Source: Amycolatopsis aidingensis
GTDB lineage: Bacteria > Actinomycetota > Actinomycetes > Mycobacteriales > Pseudonocardiaceae
NCBI RefSeq assembly: GCF_018885265.1
Contig: NZ_CP076538.1
Coordinates: 4,872,001 to 4,936,000, forward strand
Reading direction: 5' to 3'
Length of the DNA stretch: 64,000 bases
A model generated the notes under the pieces. That model was given only the letters and a program-made list of their open reading frames with translations, made no database searches and was not told where the DNA came from. This document shows positions 19,401 through 28,538 of the stretch, in pieces (positions within the stretch are counted from its first letter, which is position 1; every line of letters starts with the position of its first letter). The translations under genes and the position numbers were made by a program.

Positions 19401-20363
19401 CTAGCTCCGGCCCGCGCCGCCCAGCACCCGCTCGAACAGGTCCGGATTGAGGTTGGCCCCGCTCAGCACCGCCGCGATGGTCCCGCCGGGCAGGTCGTGC
19501 TCGGCGATAGCCGCGAGCGAGGCCGCTCCCGCCGGTTCGAGCAACAACCCCAGGGTCTGTGCCGCGGTGCGGATGGCCGCCAGCATCGCCTCGTCTTCGA
19601 CCAGCACGACCTCGTCCACCAGCGCCCGCATCCTGGTGAGCGACTCCGGAATGGGCGCGCGCACGTTGATCCCGTCGGCGAAGGTGTCCACCTCGGCGGC
19701 CTCCGGCTGCCCGGAACCGAAACTCCTCGCCATCCCGGGCGCGCCGGCCGCGCAGGCTCCGACCACGGTCATCCGTGGCGCGTGCTCCTTGATCCACCTG
19801 GCCACTCCGGTGATCAGCGAGCCGTCCCCGACCGGAACGACCACCGTGTCGATACCGCCTGCCGCGAGCAGTTCCATGCCGATGGTGCCCGCGCCCTCTG
19901 CCACCGCGGGCTCGCGGCCGTCCTCGATGAAGATCCGGCCGGGCCGTTCCCGGACGTACTCCCGCGCCGCCTCTCGCGGGTTCCCCTCGACCTGGTGCAC
20001 CACGGCGCCGAGGGAGCGCATCCTGGCCAGCTTGCCCTGGTTGCCGTTCGCCGGCGTGAACACCTCGGCCGTCATACCCCTGCGGCCTGCCGCGTAGGCG
20101 ACGGCCTGGCCGAAGTTCCCGCTGGAGGCGCACACCACCTCGGCACCGGCGGGGTAGCCTGCCAGCAGCCACTGCGCGCCCCTTGCCTTGAAGCTGCGGA
20201 TCGGGTTCAGTGTCTCGACCTTCACCAGCACCCGCCTGCCCAGCGCGGCGCACAGTTGCTCGTCCACGAACTGCGGGGTGTCCAGGAACAGCGGGTCGAT
20301 CACCTTGGCGGCCTCGGCGATCCGGGCGGGATCGATATCGACGTCGGCGAGGTTGGCCTGCAT
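19401..20363 (-). CDS. PLP-dependent threonine/serine dehydratase-like enzyme, paralogue A
   Basis: Fold-type II PLP enzyme of 320 residues with Schiff-base Lys59 (RSFKARGA), phosphate/substrate loop SSGNFGQA (80-87) and the PLP phosphate-binding VVVPVGDGSLITGV. There is no regulatory ACT domain, so it is a catabolic-type dehydratase or serine racemase relative. ATG 20363 follows GAAGGA. It lies 95 bases downstream of a second family member in the same orientation. The substrate loop (SSGNFGQ) differs from its neighbour (SAGNHAA), implying different specificity. Confidence 0.88.
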   Translation of the reverse strand: MQANLADVDIDPARIAEAAKVIDPLFLDTPQFVDEQLCAALGRRVLVKVETLNPIRSFKARGAQWLLAGYPAGAEVVCASSGNFGQAVAYAAGRRGMTAEVFTPANGNQGKLARMRSLGAVVHQVEGNPREAAREYVRERPGRIFIEDGREPAVAEGAGTIGMELLAAGGIDTVVVPVGDGSLITGVARWIKEHAPRMTVVGACAAGAPGMARSFGSGQPEAAEVDTFADGINVRAPIPESLTRMRALVDEVVLVEDEAMLAAIRTAAQTLGLLLEPAGAASLAAIAEHDLPGGTIAAVLSGANLNPDLFERVLGGAGRS

Positions 20364-20458
20364 GGGATTCGTCCTTCGCGGTCGGCTGATCATGACAACC
20401 TCACGCTAGGCCGGGGCGCTGTACCGACGATTGAAAGTTTCCCTCCCCGGACGCAAAA

Positions 20459-21406
20459 TTATTGCGCGGCCAGCCTGTGCAGGTCGGTGTTGCCGCCGGA
20501 GAGCACCAGAACAGTGGCTCCTTCGGGCCGCGGCCGCACCGCCCCGGTGCGCAGCGCGGCCAGCCCCAGCGCCGCGGAGGGCTCGACGAGCAGCTTTGTC
20601 GACTCCACCATTCCCCGCCAGGCTTCGCCAATGGCCCGGTCCGGGACCTCGACCACCTCGTCCACCAGCGCCAGCACATGGGCCAGCGTGTGCCTGCCCG
20701 CGAACGGGGCGGTCAGGCCGTCCGCGATCGTGGCGGCCGGATCGGGTACCGGCACGATCTCCCCCGCGCGTACGGCGAGGCTCATCGCGTTCGAGGTCTC
20801 CGGTTCCACTCCGACGATCCGCGCCCGCGGCGCGAGTGCCCGCACCGCCACGGCCACCCCGCTGAGCAGCCCACCACCGCCAACCGGGACCAGCACCAGG
20901 CCGGGTTCCGGGCCGTCCGCGCAGATCTCCAGCCCCACGGTGCCCTGCCCCGCGATGACCTCGGGCATGTCGAACGGGTACAGCGCCGGGTAGCCGTGCT
21001 CGGCGGCCAGCGCGGCGCAGGTGCCCGCCAGGTCGTCGGTGGGCACGATCTCTCCGCCGTACCGCCGCACGTTCTCCACTTTGGACGCGATGGGTTCGGT
21101 CGGCATGGCCACGATCGTGCGCACGCCGAGTTGCTCCCCCGCCAGGGCGACCGCGGCGGCGTGGTTGCCTGCGGAGAAGGTCACCACCCCCTCCGGCAGG
21201 CTGCCCCGATCGCGCCAGTCCAGCAGGGTGTTCAGCGCTCCACGTACCTTGAAGCTGCCGGTGTGCTGCAGGTTCTCCGGCTTGACCAGTACCCGCGAGG
21301 CGAACTCCGCGGACAGCGGCTCCGGTTCCAGCAGCGGGGTGCGCAACGTCCGGCCCTCGATCCTGCTCGCGGCGGCCCGGACCTCGTCGATCGTCACCAG
21401 TTCCAC
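20459..21406 (-). CDS. PLP-dependent threonine dehydratase, paralogue B
   Basis: Fold-type II PLP enzyme of 315 residues: Lys53 in TGSFKVRGA, loop SAGNHAAA (78-85) and the glycine-rich VLVPVGGGGLLSG. This is the classical catabolic threonine/serine deaminase pattern, removing water and ammonia from threonine to give 2-oxobutanoate. No ACT domain. Starts with GTG 21406. First of two tandem paralogues; an AraC-type gene is divergent at 21493. Confidence 0.9.
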   Translation of the reverse strand: MELVTIDEVRAAASRIEGRTLRTPLLEPEPLSAEFASRVLVKPENLQHTGSFKVRGALNTLLDWRDRGSLPEGVVTFSAGNHAAAVALAGEQLGVRTIVAMPTEPIASKVENVRRYGGEIVPTDDLAGTCAALAAEHGYPALYPFDMPEVIAGQGTVGLEICADGPEPGLVLVPVGGGGLLSGVAVAVRALAPRARIVGVEPETSNAMSLAVRAGEIVPVPDPAATIADGLTAPFAGRHTLAHVLALVDEVVEVPDRAIGEAWRGMVESTKLLVEPSAALGLAALRTGAVRPRPEGATVLVLSGGNTDLHRLAAQ

Positions 21407-21492
21407 CGGGCCACCCTAACGCCGTCGATCACTCCGGGGCGCGGATCGAAAGCGCCCGACGGAATGTCGGTGGGTGGGGGCATGATGGCGGT

Positions 21493-22203
21493 ATGTACCG
21501 CGAGGCTCCGCCACCCGCCCGGCTGCGGCAGGCCGTGCGCTGCCTGTGGTGGTCCGCGGGCGAGGGGACGAAGCTGATCGTGCCGGATGGCTGCCTGGAC
21601 CTGATCGTCGCGGCCGACCGGGTGTTCGTCGCGGGCCCGGACACCCGGCCGTGGGATTCCACAGCCACCGGGACCCTGCACGGCGTCCGGTTCCGGCCGG
21701 GGTACGCGCCGCGGGTGCTGCGGGTGGCCGCGGACGAGCTGCGCGACCAGCGGGTGACCCTGCCCGAGCTCTGGGGGCGGCGTGGCGCCGGGATCGCCGA
21801 CCTGCTGCTGACCAGGCCGGCCGCGCTCGGCCAGATCGTGGCCGACAACCTGACCGACTGGCCGGATCCGGGGCTGGACCTGCTGCTGGCCCGGCTGACC
21901 ACCGGGGTGCCCCGGGTCTCGGCCGCGCTGGACGACCTCGGCACGGGCGAGCGCCAGTTGCGCCGCCGGTTCACCCAGGCCGTCGGCTACGGCCCGGCGA
22001 CCTACCTGCGGGTGGCCCGGCTACAGCGCGCCCGCGCCGCGGCACCGGCCGCCGCCAGCCTGAGCGCGCTAGCGTTGACGGCGGGGTACGCCGACCAGGC
22101 CCATCTGAACCGGGACTGCCGGGAGCTCACCGGCCGTACGCCACGCGAGTTCTTCGGCACCGGTGACCGTTCCGTCCAAGACCGCCCGCGCCACGGCGGC
22201 TAG
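21493..22203 (+). CDS. AraC family regulator
   Basis: Protein of 236 residues. The N-terminal 130 residues (cupin-like, opening PARLRQAVRCLWWSAGEG, with VPDGCLDLIV) match the DUF6597-type sensor seen in many actinobacterial AraC proteins. The C-terminal double HTH is about 145-225 (LDDLGTGERQLRRRFTQAVG, ALTAGYADQAHLNRDCRELT). It is divergent from the threonine dehydratases (86 bases between starts) and ends 10 bases before the toroid protein gene, so it may regulate either. The ligand is unknown. Confidence 0.85.
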   Translation: MYREAPPPARLRQAVRCLWWSAGEGTKLIVPDGCLDLIVAADRVFVAGPDTRPWDSTATGTLHGVRFRPGYAPRVLRVAADELRDQRVTLPELWGRRGAGIADLLLTRPAALGQIVADNLTDWPDPGLDLLLARLTTGVPRVSAALDDLGTGERQLRRRFTQAVGYGPATYLRVARLQRARAAAPAAASLSALALTAGYADQAHLNRDCRELTGRTPREFFGTGDRSVQDRPRHGG

Positions 22204-22213
22204 CGTCCCCGCC

Positions 22214-23143
22214 ATGAGCACGAACACCACTGTGGACACCGAAGCGGCCAGGCGCGGCCGGACCTTCCTGGCCACCCATGCCAGGGTGCTGGAACGGCGG
22301 CTCGCCGAACTGCACCTGGACGGCGGCGGACCGGCGGCCGCGTGCGCCGTCCTGGACGCCCTCGCGGCCCACCGCAACCCGGACGGCGGCCTCGGGCATG
22401 CGCTCGAACCCGATGTCCGCGCCCCGGCGAGCCAGCCGCTCGCGGTGGACTTCGGTCTCGAGGTCCTGGAGCAGGTGCTGGACTCCGCCGCGGGCGCGGA
22501 CGAACTCGTGCGGGACCGGTCCCGGGCTTTCGCGGAGGACCTGTTGCCGTTCCTGGCCTCGGTCACGACCGCGGACGGCGGGCTGCCGATCGTGCTGCCG
22601 TCGATCGCCACCCACCCGCGGGCCGAGCACTGGGGCGACGGCGGGTTCCCCGCCGGACTGAACCCCACGGCCGGGATCGTGGCGCGGCTGCGCCGGGCCG
22701 GGGTGACCGGCGACTCCTGGCTCAGCACGGCCGAGGCCTTCTGCCTGCAGCGGATCGAGGCGCTGACCGCGGGACAGCCATGCGACGCGCATACGGCGCT
22801 GAACGTGCTGCGCTTCCTGGCCCGCTGCCCGGACCGGGACTGGGCCGAACGGCAACGGGCGGTGGTCACCGGGTGGTTCGGCAGGATGCCGCTGCTGCAT
22901 CTCCACCCCGGCGCCGGCTACGGGCTCACCCCGCTGGACTTCGCTCCCGGTCCGGAGGATCCGCTGCGGGCGGTGTTCCCCGCCGATGCCGTGCGGGCAC
23001 ACCTGGATGCGCTCGCCGCGGCGCAGGCCGAGGACGGTGGCTGGCCGTTGTCCTGGCGTCCGCCGGGCCCCGCCGCCGAGCTGGAATGGCGCGGGGTGTG
23101 CACCCTCAACGCCCTGCGGATACTGGCCGTCAACCCCCGCTGA
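22214..23143 (+). CDS. Alpha/alpha-toroid (prenyltransferase/cyclase-fold) hypothetical protein
   Basis: Soluble protein of 309 residues whose repeated helical pairs and glycine-rich turns (AHRNPDGGLGHALEP, SVTTADGGLPIVL, AEDGGWPLSWRP) are those of the alpha/alpha toroid fold shared by squalene cyclases and protein prenyltransferases. The DxDD motif of cyclases is not visible, so no catalytic role can be claimed. ATG 22214, ten bases after the AraC stop: a two-gene operon is likely. Converges with the sugar kinase. Confidence 0.7.
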   Translation: MSTNTTVDTEAARRGRTFLATHARVLERRLAELHLDGGGPAAACAVLDALAAHRNPDGGLGHALEPDVRAPASQPLAVDFGLEVLEQVLDSAAGADELVRDRSRAFAEDLLPFLASVTTADGGLPIVLPSIATHPRAEHWGDGGFPAGLNPTAGIVARLRRAGVTGDSWLSTAEAFCLQRIEALTAGQPCDAHTALNVLRFLARCPDRDWAERQRAVVTGWFGRMPLLHLHPGAGYGLTPLDFAPGPEDPLRAVFPADAVRAHLDALAAAQAEDGGWPLSWRPPGPAAELEWRGVCTLNALRILAVNPR

Positions 23144-23149
23144 CGAAAC

Positions 23150-24646
23150 TCACAGCGGTTGGCTTCGGTGCTGCTGGGCGGCCAGGAAGTGGGCGATGTC
23201 GGCGGTCGCTGGGTAGAGCTCCCGGTACCTGGCATAGAACTCGTGGTAGGTCTCGGTCCGCCGCGGGTCCGGCCGGACCGTCCTGGCCAGCGGGTTCCAC
23301 TCGGTGATGTCCGGGTCCATGCCGGTGGCCACGGCAGCAAGAAAGGCGTCCCCGAAGGCCGCGCCCACGGTCTCCGCGGGCACCTGCTGCTCCGCCCCGG
23401 TCACATCGGTGACGATCTGGGTCCAGAGCCCGCCCTGCACCCCGCCGCCGACGGCGACCAGCCTGCCCGCGGTGCCGCCAGCCGAGCCCATCACCTCCAG
23501 GTTGTGCCGCACCCCGTAGGCGATGCCCTCCAACGCGGCCCGGTACAGCTCGCCCGGCCCGTGCGCGGTGGTGAGCCCGGCGAGCACCCCGCGCGCGTCG
23601 GCGTCGAACAGCGGCGTCCGCTCGCCCGCGAAGTACGGCAACAGCAGCAATCCCCTGCTGCCTGGCGGCACGCTCGCCGCGCCGGCGACCAGCCCGGCGA
23701 AGTCGCCGCCCAGCAGGGTGCGCAGCCAGTCGGTGATCGCGCCCGAGGTCGCCATGCCCGCGGCGAGGGAGTAGGTGCCGGGGACGGTGCCGCGGGTGGT
23801 CCACAGCCCAGGGTGCGGGCGCGGATCGGACAGCACCTGGATGAGGAACATGGTGGTGCCGTACATGACCATGGTGTCGCCGGGATCGGTCACCCCGACG
23901 CTGGCCGCCTCGGCCCAGGCGTCCACGGTGCCCGCGGTGACCGGAAGTCCTTGCGGCAGGCCGGTTTCCGCGGCCGCCTCCGCGGTCACCGCGCCGGCAA
24001 CCTCGGTCGGCCAGGCCAGCCGGGGCAGCGGCACCCCGGGTGCGGTGCGCTCGGCCCAGTCCGTGGCCCATTCCGCCGCGCGCAGGTCGTACATCGGGTC
24101 GCACTGGCTGGCCGAGTGGTGGTCCAGCACGTACTCCCCGGTCAGCCGGTACACCAGGTAGGAACTGGCCATCAGGAACAGCTCGGCCCGCTCGCACACT
24201 GCGGGCTCGTTGCGCGCCAGCCAGCGCCATTTCGGCCCCACCGCCTGGGAGGACAGCGGGGTGCCGCCGCGGGCGAGGATCTCCTCGGCACCGAGCTCCG
24301 CGGTGAGCTCCTCGATCTCCCTGGTGGCCCGGGTGTCCACGCCGTACAGGATCGCCGGCCGCAGTGGGCCACCGTTGGCGGTCGCGGGCAGCAGCACCGG
24401 CCCGATCCCGCTGACGGCCAGCCCGGCCAGCCGGTGCCCGTCGGCCGCCGCCGCCAGCTCCCTGGCCAGCGCGAGAAAGTCGCGCCACCAGACGGATTCC
24501 GCGTCGTGCTCGACCCAGCCCGGATGCGGGGTGGAGGTGGCATGCGGCCTACTCGCCCTGGCCAGCACCCTCCCTTGTGGATCGACGAGCACTCCCTTCG
24601 AGCTCGAGGTGCCGATGTCGATACCGAGCAGCAGGCCGTCACTCAT
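23150..24646 (-). CDS. FGGY-family carbohydrate kinase
   Basis: Sugar kinase of 498 residues: N-terminal phosphate loop GIDIGTSSSKGVL, a central GTVDAWAEAASVGV, and the C-terminal ATP-binding GGGVQGGLW with a final AAFGDAFLAAV. The family phosphorylates sugars such as xylulose, ribulose, fuculose or glycerol. Its ATG overlaps the stop of the isomerase upstream (ATGA at 24643-24646), so isomerase and kinase are coupled: aldose to ketose, then ketose to ketose phosphate. The sequence resembles xylulokinases, but the exact sugar is unknown. Confidence 0.9.
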   Translation of the reverse strand: MSDGLLLGIDIGTSSSKGVLVDPQGRVLARASRPHATSTPHPGWVEHDAESVWWRDFLALARELAAAADGHRLAGLAVSGIGPVLLPATANGGPLRPAILYGVDTRATREIEELTAELGAEEILARGGTPLSSQAVGPKWRWLARNEPAVCERAELFLMASSYLVYRLTGEYVLDHHSASQCDPMYDLRAAEWATDWAERTAPGVPLPRLAWPTEVAGAVTAEAAAETGLPQGLPVTAGTVDAWAEAASVGVTDPGDTMVMYGTTMFLIQVLSDPRPHPGLWTTRGTVPGTYSLAAGMATSGAITDWLRTLLGGDFAGLVAGAASVPPGSRGLLLLPYFAGERTPLFDADARGVLAGLTTAHGPGELYRAALEGIAYGVRHNLEVMGSAGGTAGRLVAVGGGVQGGLWTQIVTDVTGAEQQVPAETVGAAFGDAFLAAVATGMDPDITEWNPLARTVRPDPRRTETYHEFYARYRELYPATADIAHFLAAQQHRSQPL

Positions 24647-26055
24647 CTGGACCACTCGTCCAGGTCGATGTCGAGCAGCCCGGCCACCGCGCGCAGCTCC
24701 CCGCGCCGGTCGCCGGGCACGGCGTGGATGTGGTTGGCCCCGAACCGGCTGAGGAAAACCGGGCCATCGACATCCAGCCGGGCGAAGGCATGCGGCCATT
24801 CCGGGGTGGACTGCCGGACGAGCCGCTGGGTGGTGGCCTCGTCGTAGCTCTCGAACTCGCCGAGCATCAGCTGCAGCCGGTACCGCCCCTCGTTGCGGGT
24901 GAGCCTGGCCAGGGTCATCCGGCCCGGTGCGGCGATATGCTGCACCGAGGCGCCACCCGCGGGGAAGAAGAACACCTCCGGGTAGAAGTTGACCTTGGAC
25001 AGGTTCTCCGCGGGGTCCGCGCTGCGCGCCGCGTACCAGGTGGCATGCTGCCCGGAGTTGCACAGATCCCAGATGTCCAGATCGGCGTGGTAGTGCCGGA
25101 CGTCGGCGAACAGCACCGGGTCGCCGGAGACCAGGTGCAGCAGCCGCATGGTGAGCGCGCCGTCCATATCCGCCTCGGTCGCGGTGACGTGGACCTCCTT
25201 GGGCCCGTTCCAGTCGTAGGGATCGTTCAGGAAGGCCTCGGTCACGTCCATGGTGGCGAAGTGCTCGGTCAGCTCCGGCTGCGCCTTGATCCCGGAGAAG
25301 TCGAGGCCACGCTCGGCGATGATCTCCCGGACGGCCAGGTAGGACCGGATCTGCCGCTCCAGCAGCTCCGGGGTCAGCTTGTTGCCGTCGTAGTGCACCC
25401 CGGCCGCGGTGGCCTCGATCCACTCCCGCGCCTTCTTGGCCTCGGCGGCATCGGCTCGCTCGGCACGCAGCACGAGCTCGTACTGGTCGATCTCCTCCAC
25501 GTCGATCCCGAACTGGCGCATCCACTGGTCGGTGTTGGCCACCGCAGTGTTCATCCCCATCGGCCTGCCACCGAACCGGCCGAAGGTGGAGCCGCGCAGC
25601 CCGGCCACCGCCGCGGCGGCCCGCGCGTGCACCGCGATCTCCGCGCCCAGCCCTGGATCGTCCGGCGCGCCCCACAACCGGGTGTGCCGCCGCCCGATCT
25701 GGTCCAGTGCCCCGCCGGCCGCAAGCATCCCGACCAGCCCCGGTTCGGTGGGATCGGTGCTGGCGAGCAGGATCAGCGGGCTGCGGGTCGCGTCCGCGGC
25801 CAGCATGGTGAAATGCGGGAAGCTCCAGACCGCATAGTAGAAGATCGTCAGGTCCACATCGGCGCGGGCGACATGGCGGGCGACCGCGGTGGCCAGCGTG
25901 TTCGTCGCGACGAGGTCGTCCCCGGTCACCACCTCGTGGCCGGAGGCGGTCAGCGAGCGCACCAGTGTGTCCTGTTTGGACTGAATGAACCGGGCGTTGC
26001 GAGCATGCACGTGGTTGCGTCCGTCGGAAATGCTGATCACGCCGATGCGGGCCAC
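24643..26055 (-). CDS. L-fucose/L-arabinose isomerase family protein
   Basis: Protein of 470 residues resembling the L-arabinose/L-fucose isomerase superfamily, with an N-terminal Rossmann-like opening MARIGVISISDGRNHVHARN, FGRFGGRPMGMNT and a C-terminal region with FLNDPYDWNGPKE and FGANHIHAVPGD that should hold the metal ligands. It would interconvert an aldose and a ketose in the cytosol and feed the coupled FGGY kinase. The divergent LacI gene and a palindrome at 26078 imply sugar-inducible expression. No transporter gene is present. The substrate is undetermined. Confidence 0.83.
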   Translation of the reverse strand: MARIGVISISDGRNHVHARNARFIQSKQDTLVRSLTASGHEVVTGDDLVATNTLATAVARHVARADVDLTIFYYAVWSFPHFTMLAADATRSPLILLASTDPTEPGLVGMLAAGGALDQIGRRHTRLWGAPDDPGLGAEIAVHARAAAAVAGLRGSTFGRFGGRPMGMNTAVANTDQWMRQFGIDVEEIDQYELVLRAERADAAEAKKAREWIEATAAGVHYDGNKLTPELLERQIRSYLAVREIIAERGLDFSGIKAQPELTEHFATMDVTEAFLNDPYDWNGPKEVHVTATEADMDGALTMRLLHLVSGDPVLFADVRHYHADLDIWDLCNSGQHATWYAARSADPAENLSKVNFYPEVFFFPAGGASVQHIAAPGRMTLARLTRNEGRYRLQLMLGEFESYDEATTQRLVRQSTPEWPHAFARLDVDGPVFLSRFGANHIHAVPGDRRGELRAVAGLLDIDLDEWSR

Positions 26056-26077
26056 GGTGCCCTCCCAGTGCTCGCCG

Positions 26078-26091
26078 GGTAATCGTTTTCC
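26078..26091. promoter_or_regulatory. LacI-type operator
   Basis: GGTAATC-GTTTTCC is a 14-base imperfect palindrome centred on CpG, the hallmark of LacI/GalR operators. It lies 23 bases upstream of the isomerase start and 55 bases before the lacI GTG, so it can control both. The fit to the LacI-family consensus is visible; binding by this LacI is inference. Confidence 0.6.
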
Positions 26092-26145
26092 AAAGACGCT
26101 AGGCTTCCCCGGGAAGCGGTGTCAATAGACTGAGAGGGGTGCGCG

Positions 26146-27162
26146 GTGGCTACCATCAGCGATGTCGCGGCGAAGGCCGGCGTCTCCACCGCGACCGTGT
26201 CCCGGGCGCTGAACGGTAAGTCCACGGTCGATCCGCAACTCGTTGCCAAGGTCCGCACGGCGGCGGACGAGCTCGGCTACCAGCCCAACGGCCTGGCCAG
26301 GAACCTGCGCAGGCAGGAGACGGCCGTGCTCGCGCTGATCATCTCGGACGTGGAGAACCCGTTCTTCACCGCGATCGCCCGCGGGGTGGAGGACGTTGCG
26401 CAGACCGCGGGCTACTCGGTGGTGCTGTGCAACTCCGACGAGAAGCCGGACAAGGAACGGCGCTACCTGGACGTGGCGTTGCAGGAGCGGGTTGCCGGGG
26501 TGGTGCTCTGCCCGGCAGGCACCGCCAGCGGCGCGGAGGTGCTGCGCCAGCGGGGCACGCCGGTGGTGGCCGTGGACCGGCCGTTGCCAGGTGAGCCCGG
26601 TGACCAGGTACTGGTGAACACCCGGCTCGCGGCGCGGGAGGCCACCGCCCACCTGCTGGCCGCGGGCTACCGCCGGGTCGGCTGCGTGACCGGGCCTGCC
26701 GGCATCCGCACCGCCGACGAGCGGCTGGCCGGGTATCACGACGCCCTGCGCGAGGCGGGCGCGGATCCGGCCGCCGGACCCTCCCGGCACGCCGAGTACC
26801 ACCGGGCCGACGGCGCGCGGGCGGCCACCCTGGAACTGCTCGACCTCGCCGAGCCGCCGGACGCCCTGCTGATCGCCAACAGCGCGATGGCGATCGGCGT
26901 GCTCGAGGCGCTGGCGGGCCGCGGGCTGCGGCCGGGAAGGGATATCGGGGTGGTCGCGTTCGACGACCCGCCATGGGCCACGCTGATCGACCCGCCGCTG
27001 TCCGTGGTCGCCCAGCCCACGTACCAGATCGGGTCGAACGCCGCGGAGCTGCTACTGGCCAGGATCGGTGACCCGGGCCGACCACCGGTCACCCGTACGC
27101 TCGCCGCCGAGCTGATCCCCCGCGGCAGTTCCCGGCGGGAGGAGGGCGGCGCCGCGGGGTGA
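26146..27162 (+). CDS. LacI family transcriptional regulator
   Basis: Regulator of 338 residues. HTH plus hinge helix at 1-60 (TISDVAAKAGVSTATVSRAL, then NGLARNLRR), followed by a periplasmic-binding-protein-like sugar-sensing core (LALIISDVENPFFTAIARGV, DALLIANSAMAIGVLEAL, GVVAFDDPPWATLIDPPL). GTG 26146 follows GAGAGGGG. Divergent from the isomerase-kinase operon, which it most likely represses in the absence of the sugar. The last 111 bases overlap the convergent ASCH gene. Confidence 0.93.
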   Translation: MATISDVAAKAGVSTATVSRALNGKSTVDPQLVAKVRTAADELGYQPNGLARNLRRQETAVLALIISDVENPFFTAIARGVEDVAQTAGYSVVLCNSDEKPDKERRYLDVALQERVAGVVLCPAGTASGAEVLRQRGTPVVAVDRPLPGEPGDQVLVNTRLAAREATAHLLAAGYRRVGCVTGPAGIRTADERLAGYHDALREAGADPAAGPSRHAEYHRADGARAATLELLDLAEPPDALLIANSAMAIGVLEALAGRGLRPGRDIGVVAFDDPPWATLIDPPLSVVAQPTYQIGSNAAELLLARIGDPGRPPVTRTLAAELIPRGSSRREEGGAAG

Positions 27163-27699
27163 GAGGCGGTAGCCGACCTCGAGGCTCTCGGTGAGCCCGA
27201 GGTTCTTCAGCTTGCGGACGTCGGCCTTGAACGCCTGCAACGGCCTGCCGGTGGAGTCCGCGAGCTCGGCGGCCCGGGCGCCAGGGCGCGCGGCGATCTC
27301 CCGCAGCACCCGCCCGGTCCACGCCCCGTGCCTGCTCGCCCGGTCCAGCCGTTCCAACGCGGCCAGCAGTTCGGTCAGCTCGGCACCCTCGGCCACCCGG
27401 TCCCGCAGCGCCTCCCGCGGGTCGGGGCCGGAGCGGCTCAGCTCGATCCGGTACACCTGCCCCTCGGTGCGGGAATCCAGCTCCGAGCGCAGCTGCGCGG
27501 CCGAGTCGTAGCCCGCCCGCCTGGCCTCCTCGTCCCGGATGGCGGCCGGATCCACCGGTTGCACGGCGCCGATACGCAGCACGCCTGCCGCCGTGCGCAG
27601 CGTGCCACCCGCCCGCACCGAGGGCCGCCGCCAGCGCCGGAAGGCCAGGGTCACCTGCCCGGCCGCGATGAGGTCGAGAATCCGCCGGGGAATGAGCAC
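27052..27699 (-). CDS. ASCH-domain protein with C-terminal winged helix
   Basis: Protein of 215 residues. The N-terminal 100 residues (RRILDLIAAGQVTLAFRRWR, then RAGGTLRTAAGVLRIGAV) look like an ASCH domain, a PUA-related fold implicated in RNA binding or transcription coactivation. The C-terminal part (LREIAARPGARAAELADSTG, FKADVRKLKNLGLTESLEVG) looks like a winged helix. GTG 27699. The 3' 111 bases overlap the end of lacI, so the true stop-proximal part deserves checking; the frame remains open with good codon use. The function is unknown. Confidence 0.65.
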   Translation of the reverse strand: MLIPRRILDLIAAGQVTLAFRRWRRPSVRAGGTLRTAAGVLRIGAVQPVDPAAIRDEEARRAGYDSAAQLRSELDSRTEGQVYRIELSRSGPDPREALRDRVAEGAELTELLAALERLDRASRHGAWTGRVLREIAARPGARAAELADSTGRPLQAFKADVRKLKNLGLTESLEVGYRLSPRGAALLPPGTAAGDQLGGERTGDRWSARVTDPGQ

Positions 27700-27906
27700 G
27701 CCACGAGTGTGCCACCGGCACGGCGGGGCAACACCGGGAAGACGGCAGAGAGAAGGCTGGACAATCGGGCTAGGTGGGCGCACACTATCCCTCGATTGTC
27801 TACCAGTAGTGTTTATTCGTGTGCGGTATGTAGGCGATCTTGGTGAGTTCACACACAATTTGCCGAAAGAGCGCACGAACCCGCACACACGAGCTACCCT
27901 AGGCGT

Positions 27907-28491
27907 ATGACATTGGCGTTGGAGAATGTACTGGCCAAGGCGGGCCTCCGGGTCGACGCGACGGAGTTCCTGACACTGGTCGAGGACGCGGCCCGGCGGC
28001 TGTCCCCGCCGAACCCGGACCCCTCGCACTTCTTCTCCCCCGACCAGCGGGCCGCACTCACCGACGTCGGTCTCGACCTCTCGCCACACCAGGAAGGCGA
28101 GCCCGACTACCGGGCCCGCACGGTCGCGGCACATGCCGTGCTGGCCGAGTCGGCGCTGACCGTCGCAGAGGCCGCGCGCACACTCGGCGTGGATGACAGC
28201 CGGATCCGGCACCGCCTCAAGGACCGCAGGCTCACCGGCTGGAAGGACCAGGGCGGCTGGCGGCTGCCCTCCTGGCAGTTCACGCCCAGCGGCGTGCTGC
28301 CGGGACTGGAGGTCGTGCTGCGCGAACTACCCGAGGACGTGCCCGCGCTGGTGGTCGCGGCGTACATGAACACACCCCAGTCCGACCTGGTGATCAACGA
28401 CAAGCCGGCGACACCCCGGCAATGGCTGCTGGCGGGCGGTGACCCCGACCCTGTGGCCCAGCTCGCAGCCACACTTGGCACCCCGGCCTAA
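27907..28491 (+). CDS. Putative antitoxin of a RES-type toxin pair
   Basis: Protein of 194 residues with a central HTH of the MerR/excisionase style (84-122: TVAEAARTLGVDDSRIRHRL, KDRRLTGWKDQGGWRLPSW) and a C-terminal region ending TPRQWLLAGGDP, the pattern of antitoxins that pair with RES-domain toxins. The C-terminal part would plug the toxin active site and the HTH would bind its own promoter. It starts 207 bases after the ASCH gene start. That gap is AT-richer and contains TTCGTGTGCGG (27816-27826) and the imperfect inverse CCGCACACACGAG (27881-27893), possibly the autoregulatory site. Confidence 0.72.
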   Translation: MTLALENVLAKAGLRVDATEFLTLVEDAARRLSPPNPDPSHFFSPDQRAALTDVGLDLSPHQEGEPDYRARTVAAHAVLAESALTVAEAARTLGVDDSRIRHRLKDRRLTGWKDQGGWRLPSWQFTPSGVLPGLEVVLRELPEDVPALVVAAYMNTPQSDLVINDKPATPRQWLLAGGDPDPVAQLAATLGTPA

Positions 28492-28538
28492 GCTGGCGGC
28501 AGCCCACAAGATCACAGAAGGACAGGTAACCGCTTCAC

